Shown: positions 44,356 through 55,408, numbered from the stretch's first letter. The stretch: 64,000 nucleotides of DNA from Bolinopsis microptera (GCF_026151205.1 NC_087072.1:18274103-18338102); one strand, 5' to 3'. Notes: generated from the sequence alone by a model not told the origin. Program-made: numbers and translations.

Positions 44356-45522
44356 TTATAGTCTATCATGTCCTTTCTGAGAGTTAAGAGTGATCAAGAC
44401 AGAGATCAAAGTTTCTGCTGGTCCCATTTTCGCTTCGGTCTTCCTTGGTTCAGTGCTCAGTTGGGCCATGGTTATATCCCTCTCCACCTTATTCACGGAG
44501 CCCCTGGAGCGGAAGCTGAGATGCAAGTCAGGATGTCTAGAGTAGAAGATGATGGGATTAATAGCGCTGTTCAGAGCCACACTGAGCACCAACACAGCTG
44601 GTAATACGTAGAGGGAGACCTTGGGGGAGTTGAAGAGAGTATACTGTTCACGTTCCTCACTAAACTCAGATAGCAGCTGGTAACTGTAGACAGCACCCAC
44701 TGGCAGGTTGCAGAACGCGTATACCCACACGAATATCAGGATTGTTATCGACTTCTTCTTAGCTTCTACCAGTCGCTGCGCTCTGCACTCTTTGTTGAGA
44801 GATACTTTTGGCTTGGTTCTCTGGAAAAGGAAGAGGATGGTGATGATGGCCCCGATGCTGATGGGTGGGAGGGGAAGGACAAAGTCTATTGTGTAGACTG
44901 CGTGAAGGACCAAGTACTCTGTAGATGTTCGGTTGAAGATTTCGTCATAGTAAAAGTTGCACATTCCCAGGTACACGTTGAAGGAGTAGGATATGTCATA
45001 GAAGTAGGGCAGGCTTGATTTGGTAATGCAGGCTACCAAGAAGAAGATGACAGTTGAATGGATTGCTGTCGTCAAAACCTGTCGGTGAACCTGAGTCCAC
45101 AGAGGGCATACAGAGAAGAGAACTCTAGTGCTACTTATCAGCACAACAATCAAAACCGACATCCTGCTGGCTACATTCCAAACAAATCCTGTCACATTAC
45201 AGATTACACTATTCCGATAAGCCATCTCGTTACGATTTGCAAAATAAGGTAAAGCAGCCAACAGACAGGAAGTGCAAATTAAAGTGTCTAAAAAAGTTGT
45301 CCACACGAAGAGATGTCTCCCCACTAACCCCTTACCCTTCTTCCAGAATGTCACCAAAGCTAGCAGGTTAGCCGGACTACCCCAGACAGCACAGGTTAAA
45401 AGAAATACTCCGAAGAAAGGTTCCAGGTATCCGTCCAGCCATGTTTGTAGTTGTACGTTGTAATTGTATGATGTTGTTGAGTGTGCAGCAGATGTTGCTC
45501 CAGATTCATGTGACATTTTCAT
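44356..45522 (-). CDS. Class A (rhodopsin-like) G protein-coupled receptor
   Basis: An intronless 388-residue protein with seven hydrophobic segments. TM1 contains GSPANLLALVTF. TM3 starts after the conserved cysteine (VICNVTG) and ends in SSTRVLF in place of DRY. A cysteine (MCNFYYDE) in the second extracellular loop can form the usual disulphide. TM6 carries FVWVYAFCNLP, and TM7 ends NSAINPIIFYS, the NPxxY equivalent. The N-terminus is short and polar, fitting a peptide- or amine-type receptor. The ligand cannot be inferred and the altered DRY (STR) is unusual but known in lineage-specific receptors. The start at 45522 is preceded in frame by a second possible methionine two codons downstream (MKM). 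Its 3' end abuts the GA array. Confidence 0.9.
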   Translation of the reverse strand: MKMSHESGATSAAHSTTSYNYNVQLQTWLDGYLEPFFGVFLLTCAVWGSPANLLALVTFWKKGKGLVGRHLFVWTTFLDTLICTSCLLAALPYFANRNEMAYRNSVICNVTGFVWNVASRMSVLIVVLISSTRVLFSVCPLWTQVHRQVLTTAIHSTVIFFLVACITKSSLPYFYDISYSFNVYLGMCNFYYDEIFNRTSTEYLVLHAVYTIDFVLPLPPISIGAIITILFLFQRTKPKVSLNKECRAQRLVEAKKKSITILIFVWVYAFCNLPVGAVYSYQLLSEFSEEREQYTLFNSPKVSLYVLPAVLVLSVALNSAINPIIFYSRHPDLHLSFRSRGSVNKVERDITMAQLSTEPRKTEAKMGPAETLISVLITLNSQKGHDRL

Positions 45523-45624
45523 ACTTCTGTCAGCTTGTCAGTTCCTATAAATTTATTACAGTAACAGTGAGTAAGTAAATAATTAGTCCATAATTGATAA
45601 TAATTAGTGCATAAGGGGCCATCT

Positions 45625-45838
45625 TGTCATACGTTGTAGACCCGCCGCGCACATTGCGCGGGTACGGTGTATGAGTATCGTAGTCACGATATAATACAGC
45701 TGATATATATACCTAGTGAAACGACAATGGGGGTCACTGGTCATACGTTGTATGACCCGCCGCGCACGAGTGCGCGGCTCCCTCTGTATCGTAGAAACTC
45801 TACTATAGTGAAACGACGATGGGGGTCACGACGTGATA
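45625..45838. repeat. ~115-bp direct repeat pair with GC hairpins
   Basis: GTCATACGTTGTA followed by GACCCGCCGCGCAC occurs at about 45626 and 45740, and AGTGAAACGACNATGGGGGT at about 45714 and 45808, so a ~115-bp unit is present twice. The GC-rich parts form hairpins (CCGCGCA-CGAG-TGCGCGG in the second). The last 50 bp recur inverted at 63079-63131. Confidence 0.75.
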
Positions 45839-46449
45839 CAAGGGCCATCTACTTAGGACGTCCGCCAAAATCGCAGATTTTCATACCGATCCCCCTCCCC
45901 CTGTCCGGGTGTGTCCGAATTTCAAAACCACCCCCTCCCCTCCCCGGACGTCCGGATTTCCAGCTACTTTTGAGAGTACAAATAAAACCAACTCAAATTC
46001 ATTGTTAATAAAATTCAAAGAGTTGAAATAGTTGAAAGAGTTTTCAGACCTCCTCCTTCGGGTGTGTCCGAATTTCCAAAACCACACCCCTCCCCCGGAC
46101 GTCCGGATTTTTGCCAGACTGGCTGGCGATATGAAGTATAAAATGCAGTAGGAGAATCTGAATATGCGAGTTGTGTCTCGGCTCTGACTCGGCTCTAGCT
46201 CTCATGAGCTGCTCTGGGAATCGACTTCTCGTTCAAAATACAGGGATCTAAACAGAAACTTACAAAGTAATTAGTGTCAAAGAGTTGAAATAAACGGGAC
46301 TTTTTCGTTAATTCTGCCAAAATTTGCGGACGTCCGGATTTTCAGAAACCACCCTCCCCCCTCCTGTCCGGATTTGTCCGAAATTCCAAAACCACCCCCT
46401 CCCTATTTGCCGGACGTCCTAAGTCAAAGTGCTAATTAGATGGCCCCTT
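45839..46449. mobile_element. MITE with AGGGGCCATCTA ends, copy 2
   Basis: About 610 bp, bounded by AGGGCCATCTACTTAGGACG and GATGGCCCCTT. It shares the interior with the copy in the TGF-beta intron (32591-32972), including a segment reading CTCATGAGCTGCTCTGGGAA, but is longer. Confidence 0.82.
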
Positions 46450-47480
46450 ACTGATATGTGATAAGAAGATAAACCCCCCACCACTATGAGGTACCTAGCT
46501 TGCTAGTCTATTGCTCGCTTCTCTCACAAGTTATAAGCTCATAAGCTGTGTTGTATTGTGTATTAAAATGTCACAGAATCTTTCAGAAAATCAGTACATT
46601 AGTTTTGTAATCGCACCGAATATGTTTTTGGTTGCTCAAACAGCGCAATTAGCGTATATAATGTAATCGCACCGACAAAAAAACCCGATGCGATTATGAA
46701 AAATATAAGTGGCCGTCAAATAGGTCAAAATAGAAAGTGGACTTTTATATCAAATGTCAGCCTGCGAGCACAATAGTGACCTCCATAGTCTACGAGCACA
46801 ATTATTATTAATAGTGACCTCCAGTGTCCAAAGTCCTGGGTTAATTTTACTCTTGAAGCTAGCTTTATTAATTGACATATCAGTGATCAGGCCATCTCTG
46901 ACTTCCGCTACAAGTACAACTATTTTATTCAATGGTTAATACAGAATGGTTACATTATGAACTTTAGAAATTTTGTAGTTGAACTCATTAATATAATAGT
47001 TAAGGCATTATTAAACTCGTCTGTAAAAATATTCTAGAGCTCCAGGAATGTCCATAGGCTCAGCTAGTGCTCAGGAACCACCCCAAAGAGTTTTAAAGCT
47101 GGATCTGATGGAGTAAATTAGCCAGAGGAGATTTTATTCAGGCGCCTATAACCAACACATTTGAAACAAATCTTTACTGCCCTTAAAAAAACACTCGTAT
47201 ATGAGGCAAGAGAAAGGCCATCGTAGGACGCGGGGAGGATTAGGAATCCTCGCCCTTCGGACTACATTAAACCGGACTACATCAAAAATCGAGATATTTA
47301 AAGGTTTTGGAAAAAATTATAAAATGCACTTAAGATAAGATCGCCCAGAATTATTTGACGTTGCATTTGGTCAAAACTGGTCTCAAATATGGCAGCAGGC
47401 ATTTAAGAGGGGGTAGTGCAGTAGTAGTATAATGGTCCGACTGATTGGTTGCACTGTCTGGTAGTCATTATTATAATAAT
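46450..47480. other. Non-coding stretch, nothing recognised
   Basis: No gene. Short repeated motifs occur: GTAATCGCACCGA twice near 46610-46680 and GAGCACAATAGTGACCTCCA-like copies near 46767-46825. Confidence 0.4.
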
Positions 47481-47566
47481 AAAATCAATTTGTTTAAAAC
47501 AAAGTGGTCCCCACTCCCATAAATTTATGGGAGTGGGGACCACTTTGTTTTAAACAAATTGATTTT
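47481..47566. repeat. Perfect 86-bp palindrome
   Basis: The 43 bases 47481-47523 are the exact reverse complement of 47524-47566, with no spacer. The centre reads CCCATAAATTTATGGG and the arms contain AAAGTGGTCCCCACT. The tip of an RNA or single strand from here would be a fully paired hairpin. Confidence 0.97.
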
Positions 47567-48035
47567 AAAAACTCTCTACAGAGTCTGATTGATGTAATAA
47601 AACTAAATTCGTTACAATTTGCAAGCCATGAATGAATGGGAGCGATCGAATTTAGCATTCACAATTCATGCATTTGAGAACGATAATTTAAATTGATATA
47701 ATATTATTTCTTTTTGTTTAGAAAAAGGAGGCACTGGCGACGGTCAACTACCCAATTTTAGGTTTTGGTACTGAATACCGAAAACCGACTACCGAATACC
47801 GAATACCGAATACTTGTACGTGTTGAGTTAAATGAGCAGAGGCTTACATGGAGTAGAGCGTGGCCAATCCTTTTCTTTTGAAACGTTGTTTTGCCAACAC
47901 TCAACCTGTTTATGTGGAAGTGATTACCTGCTGCTCTTTGAACAGGTTGGCAGAAATACTTTGTCTCTTACTGGGCAGCGCTCAGCCTGTCATTCCGCCA
48001 AATCTTTATGAACATAATAGCCTGGGGTCCTCAGG
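47567..48035. mobile_element. Diverged copy of the 55-61 kb inverted-repeat family
   Basis: 47567-47790 matches, with many differences, the end of the elements in the 55.4-61 kb array (CTGATTGATGTAAT, ATGAATGAATGGGA, TTTGAGAACG, GGTTTTGGTA in the same order). At 47968-48035 the ACTGGGCAGCGCTCAGCCTG ... GGGGTCCTCAGG repeat follows. In inverted form the same two parts adjoin at 55273-55560. A short CCGAATA repeat lies between them at about 47773-47813. Confidence 0.7.
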
Positions 48036-49343
48036 TAACTTTGTCTCACGTTAGTGTTGAACAAAGGAAACAGGTGAATCGAAGAATAAATCTCGAAAGT
48101 GAAAGGTTATAAATACTTCGACGAACAACTATAAACTCGTAGCTGATCGGGCCACGTTAAATCATTCTCGAGCAATGGTTAACTTTTAACACGTCACCTA
48201 AACCTGCTATTCGAAGAACTGCTTCTAATAAGGCCAGCCACCATCTACTGCACGTGTTGCGTCACGTGGTACCACATGGCGAACCACGTGGTACTGCGCG
48301 GTGTGATGCCACCTCTCAAAATACAAACCTAGTCCACCCGACTAATACGTGTCTACACTCAAAACCATCGATACACTTACTTCGCATAACCTACTAAACT
48401 TACACCCAAATCCAACGGTTTTTCCACTAATCTAAATTACAATATCCTAAAGAATGCTTTAAGCCCCTGCTGTAACTGGCTTACCACATTACACTAGTCA
48501 GATCATGTTAGCAGCAGGCCAATAAGTATAACCTGACGGCAACAGCAGGGGATATTTTTGTTAACTCGTCTTGATCTTGATCGTCTTGTTCCTCAACATC
48601 AGAAGTTCCCTCATGAATAGATTCGTAAAGTAACGGTTTTGTTTTAGGAACGTTTAGAAGAGCTGACACAATGTCATTTTAGCTTTGGGTAATTTCTGTT
48701 CATGATATTGATACGCATTATCATTCAACCCAATTCCCGAAAACCTCTAAAATTTGTCCTGGAGAACCTTTCCCGTGTATGCATCATGCAGATCTGAATA
48801 AAAGATTTGCAGTCTTATAAGTATAAAACTGAACAACAGAACAATGCATGCAGCTTCTCTCAAGCATTGAACGAAGATGGGAAGATACCTTCGCTTCCCT
48901 TGCGGGATATAATATATATCTGCAAATTATCAGCTTTCGGTGTCGCCGAGTTTTAGTGGATATAATTCCCGGAAGGTATTATAATACTATAATACGTTCC
49001 GGTTCCGATTGCAGAAGGGGTGTAATCCGATACGTGCGCATCATACAATATAGTGTCTAATATATAGAACGCCAGTGTTATTTGTTTTGAAACTTGCCGC
49101 CAGCCAGTCTGAGTCTGGGCTGATAATACCCTCGCTTCTCTTGCGGGAAAAATGAGCAAATTATCAGCCCTCGGTGTCCCCGAGTTTTAGTGGATATAAT
49201 TCCCGGAAGGTATTATAACCCCAAACGGTGTCAAGAATCAAGATTATAGTATTGTGTTGTGAATATAAGGGCAACGGTTATGCTTGCCAGCATTGTGATT
49301 GGCGTTTTTGACACCACTTGGGGGTCCAAATTTTCGGCTCTAA
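48036..49343. repeat. Non-coding stretch with a ~100-bp duplicated segment and E-boxes
   Basis: 48880-48985 recurs at about 49125-49220 (both with GTGTC-CCGAGTTTTAGTGG and ATTCCCGGAAGGTATTATAA). Three CACGTG boxes lie at 48251, 48263 and 48285. A CAACGG...GCTTGCCAGCATTGTGAT segment at 49270-49300 resembles the end of the elements at 62-63 kb. No gene was found. Confidence 0.65.
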
Positions 49344-51652
49344 AATCATTATTCCTTGGCCAATTTTTTATTTTTTCATGCTGATTTAGAGGCCATTAAA
49401 GCATTTGACCCAGCCAAAAAAGTTTCAGTTGTATATCTTTTACGGTTTTTGCGGAAAGTCGCGTTAAAGTTGATGCCGTGGTGTCAGTAAAATGGCACGG
49501 ATAGAGTTGAGACACAGTTAATAAACTGCGGAGTGACTAAAATGCTATACAGCAAAAACAGAACTCTCCAACCAAACACTCCACCTACTGATCCTAACCA
49601 CCCTAACAACTCTCTAGCTCTCTCTCTCTTCAACCCTCATTCCCTCACTCCTCTTGGTGCACAAAACCATTCTAACCTATGTATGTCCCCCCTACGGGTT
49701 CCACAAGCCCAACGGTACATAGTTAGACGAAAAACAGAGAAGCCTTGATTGCCAGATCAAGGACTGCATCAGTAGCAGCGAAATACGGATATACCTTCTC
49801 CCTTACAGTCAGTGAGCTGACAACTATCTGACTGTGTCTTTTAGGCCTTGCCACACCACCTTCGCTATTGCATCCGCTCGCCCGTATTCACTGACACATG
49901 CCACACCTGGGTTTAGTATGAAGATGTACGCATATTCACCCAAGATGCGGAGATGCCTCAGTTTAGCGAGTTGAGATACAACAGCAAACTCACAGGAGCA
50001 TGGATCAGAATCATCAGTTACCAACCTGACACCGTTTCGGGGCTTTAATCGCAATACGGTTTCCTGTCAGGCGCCCCAGCAGTCCACCCTTGAACCACCA
50101 TCTGATCCGAGAGTCACTTGAGGAGACCCGTTAGAGCTCGCAATTGGCGACGAGATAACGTTTATGGTACCTCTAGATGTTATAGTGAACTCTCAAGCTC
50201 CAACCTTCCTGAACTCCCACTCCCTCTTTCTCGATAACAAGTAAATCCATCTGGAACAGTGGGCTGCCTCTTTCCCGCTGTCCCGTACCAGCTTCTTCAG
50301 CTCTCTTCCCCTAAAACCAATCCTCCTCGCAGCTCTCTCCAAACTCTGCGCAACCACTCCCCTAGCTCCAACTTCGACTGCGGCATTATAACAGCACCAA
50401 CCTTTCGCCTGAATCTCAGCCTGCAGACCGCTATATCGGTCGAGCTTGTACTCGTGCGATTCAGCGATCCGCTCTTCAGATGGTACTGTTAGCTCCCACC
50501 AAATAACTGTCTTTGCCGACCTTGAGAATATCACAAGGTCCGGCCTCAGCCGTGTTTCCACAATCTCACTGGGAAACTTAAGCTGCCCCTCAAGGTCTGA
50601 CAGCACTATCCAATCCCGATACCCACTCAGGATCCCAAAACCACGACTCTCCTTCCGGTCGTCTGTACCTGCTTTTCTTTTCCCAGCAGGAACAAAATCA
50701 ATGAACTGCCTTCCATCGCCGGCCTTGTTCTTATAAGTGTTTACTCGGCGATCACAATGGGAGACAACCTGTTCAGAGATCTGCTTCAGAACCTTGTCGT
50801 GCCGCCATCTATACCTTCCTTGACTAAGTGCCACCTTACACCCAGCCAAAATGTGCTGAATGGTGCCCATCCTCTCCTCACATAACTTGCACTTCCCATC
50901 CTCATCTTCACTCCACTTGGAAACCATAGAGGGGGTTGAGAGGGTGCCGTACACAGCACTTAGCATGAACCCAATAAGTGAGTCACCATACTTAAAAAGT
51001 GTATGCCAGCTCAAATCTGTCTTCATTACGAGCTCTCTCCACTCGCCCCACCTGCTCTGCATCTCCAGAGAACCTACTTGCACCTCCCTCTCTCTTTCAA
51101 TGTTCTCCTTCACTCTCAGCATAACCTCCCTCTCTCTTTCCCGCTCATCCATCCTCTCCCAAGGTTTTTTCCAGTCACCAAAACCGATGCCAACTCTTTT
51201 TTGAGGTTGCACCATCCCTCGCACCGATTCACAGACCAAATCTCTTCTGGCCTCTTCCAGTTCTGTCTCAGGCCTCCAAACTCTACCAGAACGAACTTGG
51301 GGCTGGACTGCTTTAATCAGGTCATCCTTAGATGTCTGATAGGATTGCAACAGTCGACACTTCTCTATCTTCCATGTATCTGTCAAACTGCTCACCGGTA
51401 AGGCCACACTGGATGATTGACTAAACAGACAAAGACCACTCAGAGTGTGCCCCACCCCTAACCACTTCCTGAGGAAACTATTGCTAATAAATCATTATTC
51501 CTTGGCCAATTTTTTATTTTTTCATGCTGATTTGGAGGCCATTAAAGCATTTGACCCAGCCAAAAAAGTTTCAGTTGTATATCTTTTACGGTTTTTGCGG
51601 AAAGTCGCGTTAAAGTTGATGCCGTGTGGTGTCAGTAAAATGGCACGGATAT
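49344..51652 (-). mobile_element. Retroelement fragment between ~160-bp direct repeats
   Basis: Direct repeats 49344-49503 and 51490-51652 (about 98% alike, both starting ATCATTATTCCTTGGCCAAT) enclose a minus-strand coding fragment and its 3' region. They could be terminal repeats of the element, or an older repeat duplicated around the insertion. A diverged inverted copy of the same repeat lies at about 54790-54880. Confidence 0.7.
50193..51455 (-). CDS. C-terminal part of a LINE protein with zinc knuckle and restriction-like endonuclease
   Basis: An open frame of 420 residues without frameshifts. The middle has a charged segment and then a CCHC-type knuckle (CKLCEERMGTIQHILAGC) followed by GRYRWRHDKVL. 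The last third has RPDLVIFSRSAKTVIWWELT with a downstream K/Y-rich HEYKLDRYSGL, the PD-ELT-K pattern of the restriction-like endonuclease of early-branching LINEs (R2/R4/NeSL type). The reverse transcriptase that should precede it is missing at the 51489 boundary, so the element is 5' truncated. The frame is intact, which suggests a recent insertion. The methionine at 51455 is not a real start. Confidence 0.8.
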   Translation of the reverse strand: MGHTLSGLCLFSQSSSVALPVSSLTDTWKIEKCRLLQSYQTSKDDLIKAVQPQVRSGRVWRPETELEEARRDLVCESVRGMVQPQKRVGIGFGDWKKPWERMDEREREREVMLRVKENIEREREVQVGSLEMQSRWGEWRELVMKTDLSWHTLFKYGDSLIGFMLSAVYGTLSTPSMVSKWSEDEDGKCKLCEERMGTIQHILAGCKVALSQGRYRWRHDKVLKQISEQVVSHCDRRVNTYKNKAGDGRQFIDFVPAGKRKAGTDDRKESRGFGILSGYRDWIVLSDLEGQLKFPSEIVETRLRPDLVIFSRSAKTVIWWELTVPSEERIAESHEYKLDRYSGLQAEIQAKGWCCYNAAVEVGARGVVAQSLERAARRIGFRGRELKKLVRDSGKEAAHCSRWIYLLSRKREWEFRKVGA

Positions 51653-51764
51653 ATATCGTCTCGCTTTATATATAGTAAGAATAAGATAGATCGGTTAACA
51701 AGTTAACAGTCAAACACGTGCTTAAGGCTCCCACACTTTGGCTGGGTAGTTGGCAGGGTGTCCA

Positions 51765-52411
51765 TGTCGCGTTATTCTGTTCACGTGGGTAGTCAGTAGT
51801 CACGTGGTCTGATTTGACACGTGACCTTCAGGAAAATCTCTGAACGACAACTAGGCATAATCTTTAAAATAAATCTTTGAGCATTTCATTAATCGCGGAG
51901 CAGAAAACTGTCATTGATTTGCAGAAGAAGCTCATTGAAAAGAAGGACGAAGAAGTCCAAACAAAACTAACAGTGCAGACAGAAATGAAATCATATTCTT
52001 CTGCCCTGAAGAAGACTTGTGCTGCTGCTCTTAGTTCTTACGCCAAAGAAGATCTGTACTGCAGTTAAGACAATAGCTGAAAAGGATGAAAGAAGCAGTA
52101 ACGTCGTAATCTATGGAATAAGTGAATCCGACGGTGAAAAGTTAGAAAACAAAGTTGCTGAAGTTCTTGGTGAGATAAACGAGAAACCTTCATTTCGTGA
52201 CTGTTACAGAGTTGGTCTGAAGAGAGCCGGCACATTACGACCTACTAGTACTAAGCTATCTTTGAATAGCTCTGATATGGTATGTCGCGTTATTATGTTC
52301 GCGTGGGTAGTCAGTACTAGTAGTCACGTGGTATGATTTGACACGTGATCCTCAGGAGAATCTCTGAACGACAACTAGGCCTAATCTTTAATTTTAAAAT
52401 AAATCTTTGAG
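51765..52411 (+). mobile_element. LINE ORF1 fragment between ~120-bp direct repeats
   Basis: Between direct repeats 51765-51882 and 52280-52411 (both with GGGTAGTCAGTA, CACGTGGT, GAACGACAACTAGGC and AAATAAATCTTTGAGC) a plus-strand fragment encodes a coiled-coil segment (LQKKLIEKKDEE, SYSSALKKTCAAAL). After a frameshift at about 52035 follows an RRM-like part (SSNVVIYGISESDGEKLENK, FRDCYRVGLKRAGT). This is the layout of LINE ORF1 nucleic-acid chaperones. It is broken and lacks an ORF2. Confidence 0.72.
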
Positions 52412-52882
52412 CGCGCTAAATCACTTTATGCTTCGAAATGTCTCTGACGTAGAGACATAGGGTTAAAATGCTAGCCACTAACGAGTTATCGGCGAAGTTT
52501 TAGTTAATCATTAATGCGAAGCAAGAATGATAGTTCGCGCGGCGAAATCCTCCAAACGGCCCCCAAACGTTGTGTCTCCTGCTACATGCTATGAGTATCA
52601 CTATCATGTATATTGGTTCAGCCGAATTAATTGTCGTTAGGGTTAGGGTTTTAGTAAAACCCTAACCCTAACGAGAAATTAGACCAACTTCCTTATACAT
52701 GGTATATCACGTGATCGAGACAGTTTTTCGACAATACCTCGCCAGAGGAGCATTTTAACCCTATGACATGGGGGTGATTCGGAATCAGCGTCCGAAAATA
52801 CATCCATTTAAGTTGGTTTCAATTGTCGGGGGCTTTTTTAGAAAAATCTCGAAGATCGACTGTAGAGTAATTTAGCACGCTC
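52409..52882. mobile_element. MITE with GAGCGNGCTAAAT ends, copy 1
   Basis: About 474 bp bounded by GAGCGCGCTAAATCACTTTA and, at the right, TAATTTAGCACGCTC. The interior carries a telomere-motif palindrome (52635-52673), GAGAAATTAGACCAACTTCC and GTGATTCGGAATCAGCGTCC, all shared with the copy at 54072-54742. Confidence 0.78.
52635..52673. repeat. Telomere-motif palindrome
   Basis: A perfect 19-bp inverted repeat around one central base, each arm carrying TTAGGGTTAGGG or its complement. It is internal to a MITE-like element, not a chromosome end. Confidence 0.93.
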
Positions 52883-54071
52883 GCGATCTGGAAGGGTTGA
52901 CATCATCAATCAAAGGGGCCATATACTAATACAGTATAACCCAAGTCAAGAGTAATATGATTACTCAATATTATATAATATTATGGGTTACTTTAATTTT
53001 GCGTTTACAGTTACACAATACACTAGCTTTAAAAGTTTAACTTAGTTACAAACATTTCGAAGCATAGAGCTAGAGTGATTTAGCGGGCCCAAAGATGACA
53101 CCCTACCCTGCCAGAGTTGTAGTGCAGAGTATGGGAACCTTAACTTTAATAATATAACTATAAGCACGTGTGTGGCTGTTATTTATATAAAGTTCTATGT
53201 AAGAGTAGGACAAAGTCTTACTCTTGTTGGTTTGACTTTGACATGATTGATGTTTCGCTACAAAATTGAAGAATATACAAACTCACAAAATCATTTATAC
53301 AAGCCCACCAACAAAGTTGAGCTAGTTTAACTCACATGGTTTGATTAACGTTAACCTTAGGTAATTCGCATCAACGCAAACTAGGTTAACTTAAACTACA
53401 ACACGGACCGGTAAAATCAAGTTCAACGTTATAACTTATAATAAAACTATAACACTAAGATGCTGGGATTGGAGGCTGGGTTAGGATATCTTTAGCTCTC
53501 TCATTTAATTTACCGAATTTGGTCTGTATCCTGGCGGGTGACTTAAAAAACGTTTACGAAATGTTTGTGCAATTAAGTTGATTGGAAAAACTTCCTGGCA
53601 AATTATAAGCTTTGGTACTGTATATAACTAAAAGCACTATATATTGTATGAGCTAATTCAAAATAATAGCACCTGCATTTAGATATACTTATACACTATA
53701 GCATAATACCTCAGTAGCTGAAAATGCTAATACTAATAGCCCCCAATTTTTCAGTATTCTGAGTAGTTTAATTTTGTAATTTTTAAGCGTTAATAATTAT
53801 CCGATCGAAAAACTTTTTGCCATAACTCTCCAGGGAAGAATTTCTACCCTACGTCATGGGTGTGTGATTCGGAATCACCGTCCAAAAATACACCGACTTA
53901 CTACTTAGACAATTTTCACACCCTCGGCCTCAGTGCCTTTTCACAAGAATTTTTTTAATTTAGGCGAGCGATTTAGTGAAAACTACTAGCTAAAAAGCAT
54001 GTATTCTCTTGTCTCGCGTCCCACAGATACCTAACTACTTCGTGGTTATACCTTTATACTGCAACTGTACA
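52883..54071. other. Non-coding stretch with repeat-family pieces
   Basis: At about 53050-53090 and 53820-53990 there are partial relatives of the neighbouring MITE (TTTCGAAGCATAGAGCTAG...GATTTAGCG, and GTCATGGG...GATTCGGAATCACCGTCC). No gene was seen. Confidence 0.5.
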
Positions 54072-54742
54072 AGCGTGCTAAATCGCTTTATCTTCGAGAG
54101 TTTCCTAAAAGAGCCCCCGACAGTTTTTTTACAACGCTGATTCCGAATTCAGAATTACCCCAAATGACATTGAGTTTAAATATGCTCCCCTGACGAGATG
54201 GATGATGATTAATCACTCTACACTCGACTGTCATGTGAATTTTTAAACACGTTCTCTTGACGGATGTTACTCGTCTAAATTTCTTCGAAGTAGCGCCCGC
54301 TGCTTTCTCCTCGAAACTGGCCCGATGGCAAGTGCTACGAAGTAGCGCGCGCCGGGCCAGACCATTAACAATGGTCAAACGTTCTCTAGCTCGCCCTGAA
54401 TGACTATTCGAAATCCTAGCCCTCTTATAATCTGATCCCAACCCTAACCTTAACCCAATTTTTAGCAAAAGCATACACTGAAACCCTAACAGTAACCCTA
54501 ACGAGAAATTAGACCAACTTCCTTATACGGTCATATCACGTGATTGAGACAGTTTTTCGCTAATATCTCGCAAGGGGAGGATTTTAACCCTATGTCATGG
54601 GCCGGGGGTGATTCGGAATCAGCGTCCGAAAATACATCAATCCAAGTTGGTTTCAACTGCCGGGGTCTGGGGGGCCTTTTAGAAAAATCTCGAAGATCGA
54701 TTGTAGATGGTAGCCATAGAGTGTCAGTGATTTAGCACGCTC
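54072..54742. mobile_element. MITE with GAGCGNGCTAAAT ends, copy 2
   Basis: About 671 bp from AGCGTGCTAAATCGCTTTAT to GATTTAGCACGCTC. It shares its right half with copy 1 at 52409-52882. Its left half holds another repeat (54240-54375, with CGAAGTAGCGC and GGCCAGACCATTAACAATGG), which recurs inverted at 63160-63330. Confidence 0.75.
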
Positions 54743-55408
54743 GGGGGTGAATGCTTATAGCGTATTTTTTATTTTACCAGTATAACTATAAAGAAATAAA
54801 AGATTGGCCAAGGAATAAATAATTTAGGCCAAGAAAATTGGTCTCCCAAGTGGTGTCAAAATCACAAAATAAATATCGTTGTATCTTCACACTACTTGTC
54901 TTGTAGGTTTATAACCTACCAGGACGCGCGCGGTAATATTTGAAACAAATATTTTACGAGTATCACCCGTTAATACTTGTCTACTGCTAGTATAATTATA
55001 ATTATATATAGTGCGGAACAGAATAAATGCAAGATCCTATCTGCTATCTGTTTGTAATAACAACAACAAAAAAGAAAGTGGGTTATGAAGTGTTTACTGC
55101 CATCCAAATTTTCTTCTACGCCCTAGCTGAATGGAGCAAAAAAAATTGTCTGATGTAAGAAAAACTTATGGATTCTTGTTATGTGTTACATCAGACTTCA
55201 ACATTGGGAAGAGAACATACTCGCACTTAGGGTTATAAATGAAAAAAAAACTTTGCCGTTCATAAAAAACTTTACCTGAGGACCCCAGGCTATTATGTTC
55301 ATTAACATAAATAAAGATTAATAAATGATTTGGCGGAATGACAGGCTGAGCGCGGCCCAGTAAAAAAAACTGTAAACAAAAAAGGCTTTCTGCTATTTAC
55401 TATATTGT

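Noticed and set aside
50446-51401. Plus-strand frames opposite the retroelement protein
   Set aside because: Shadows of the minus-strand frame, with no family resemblance.
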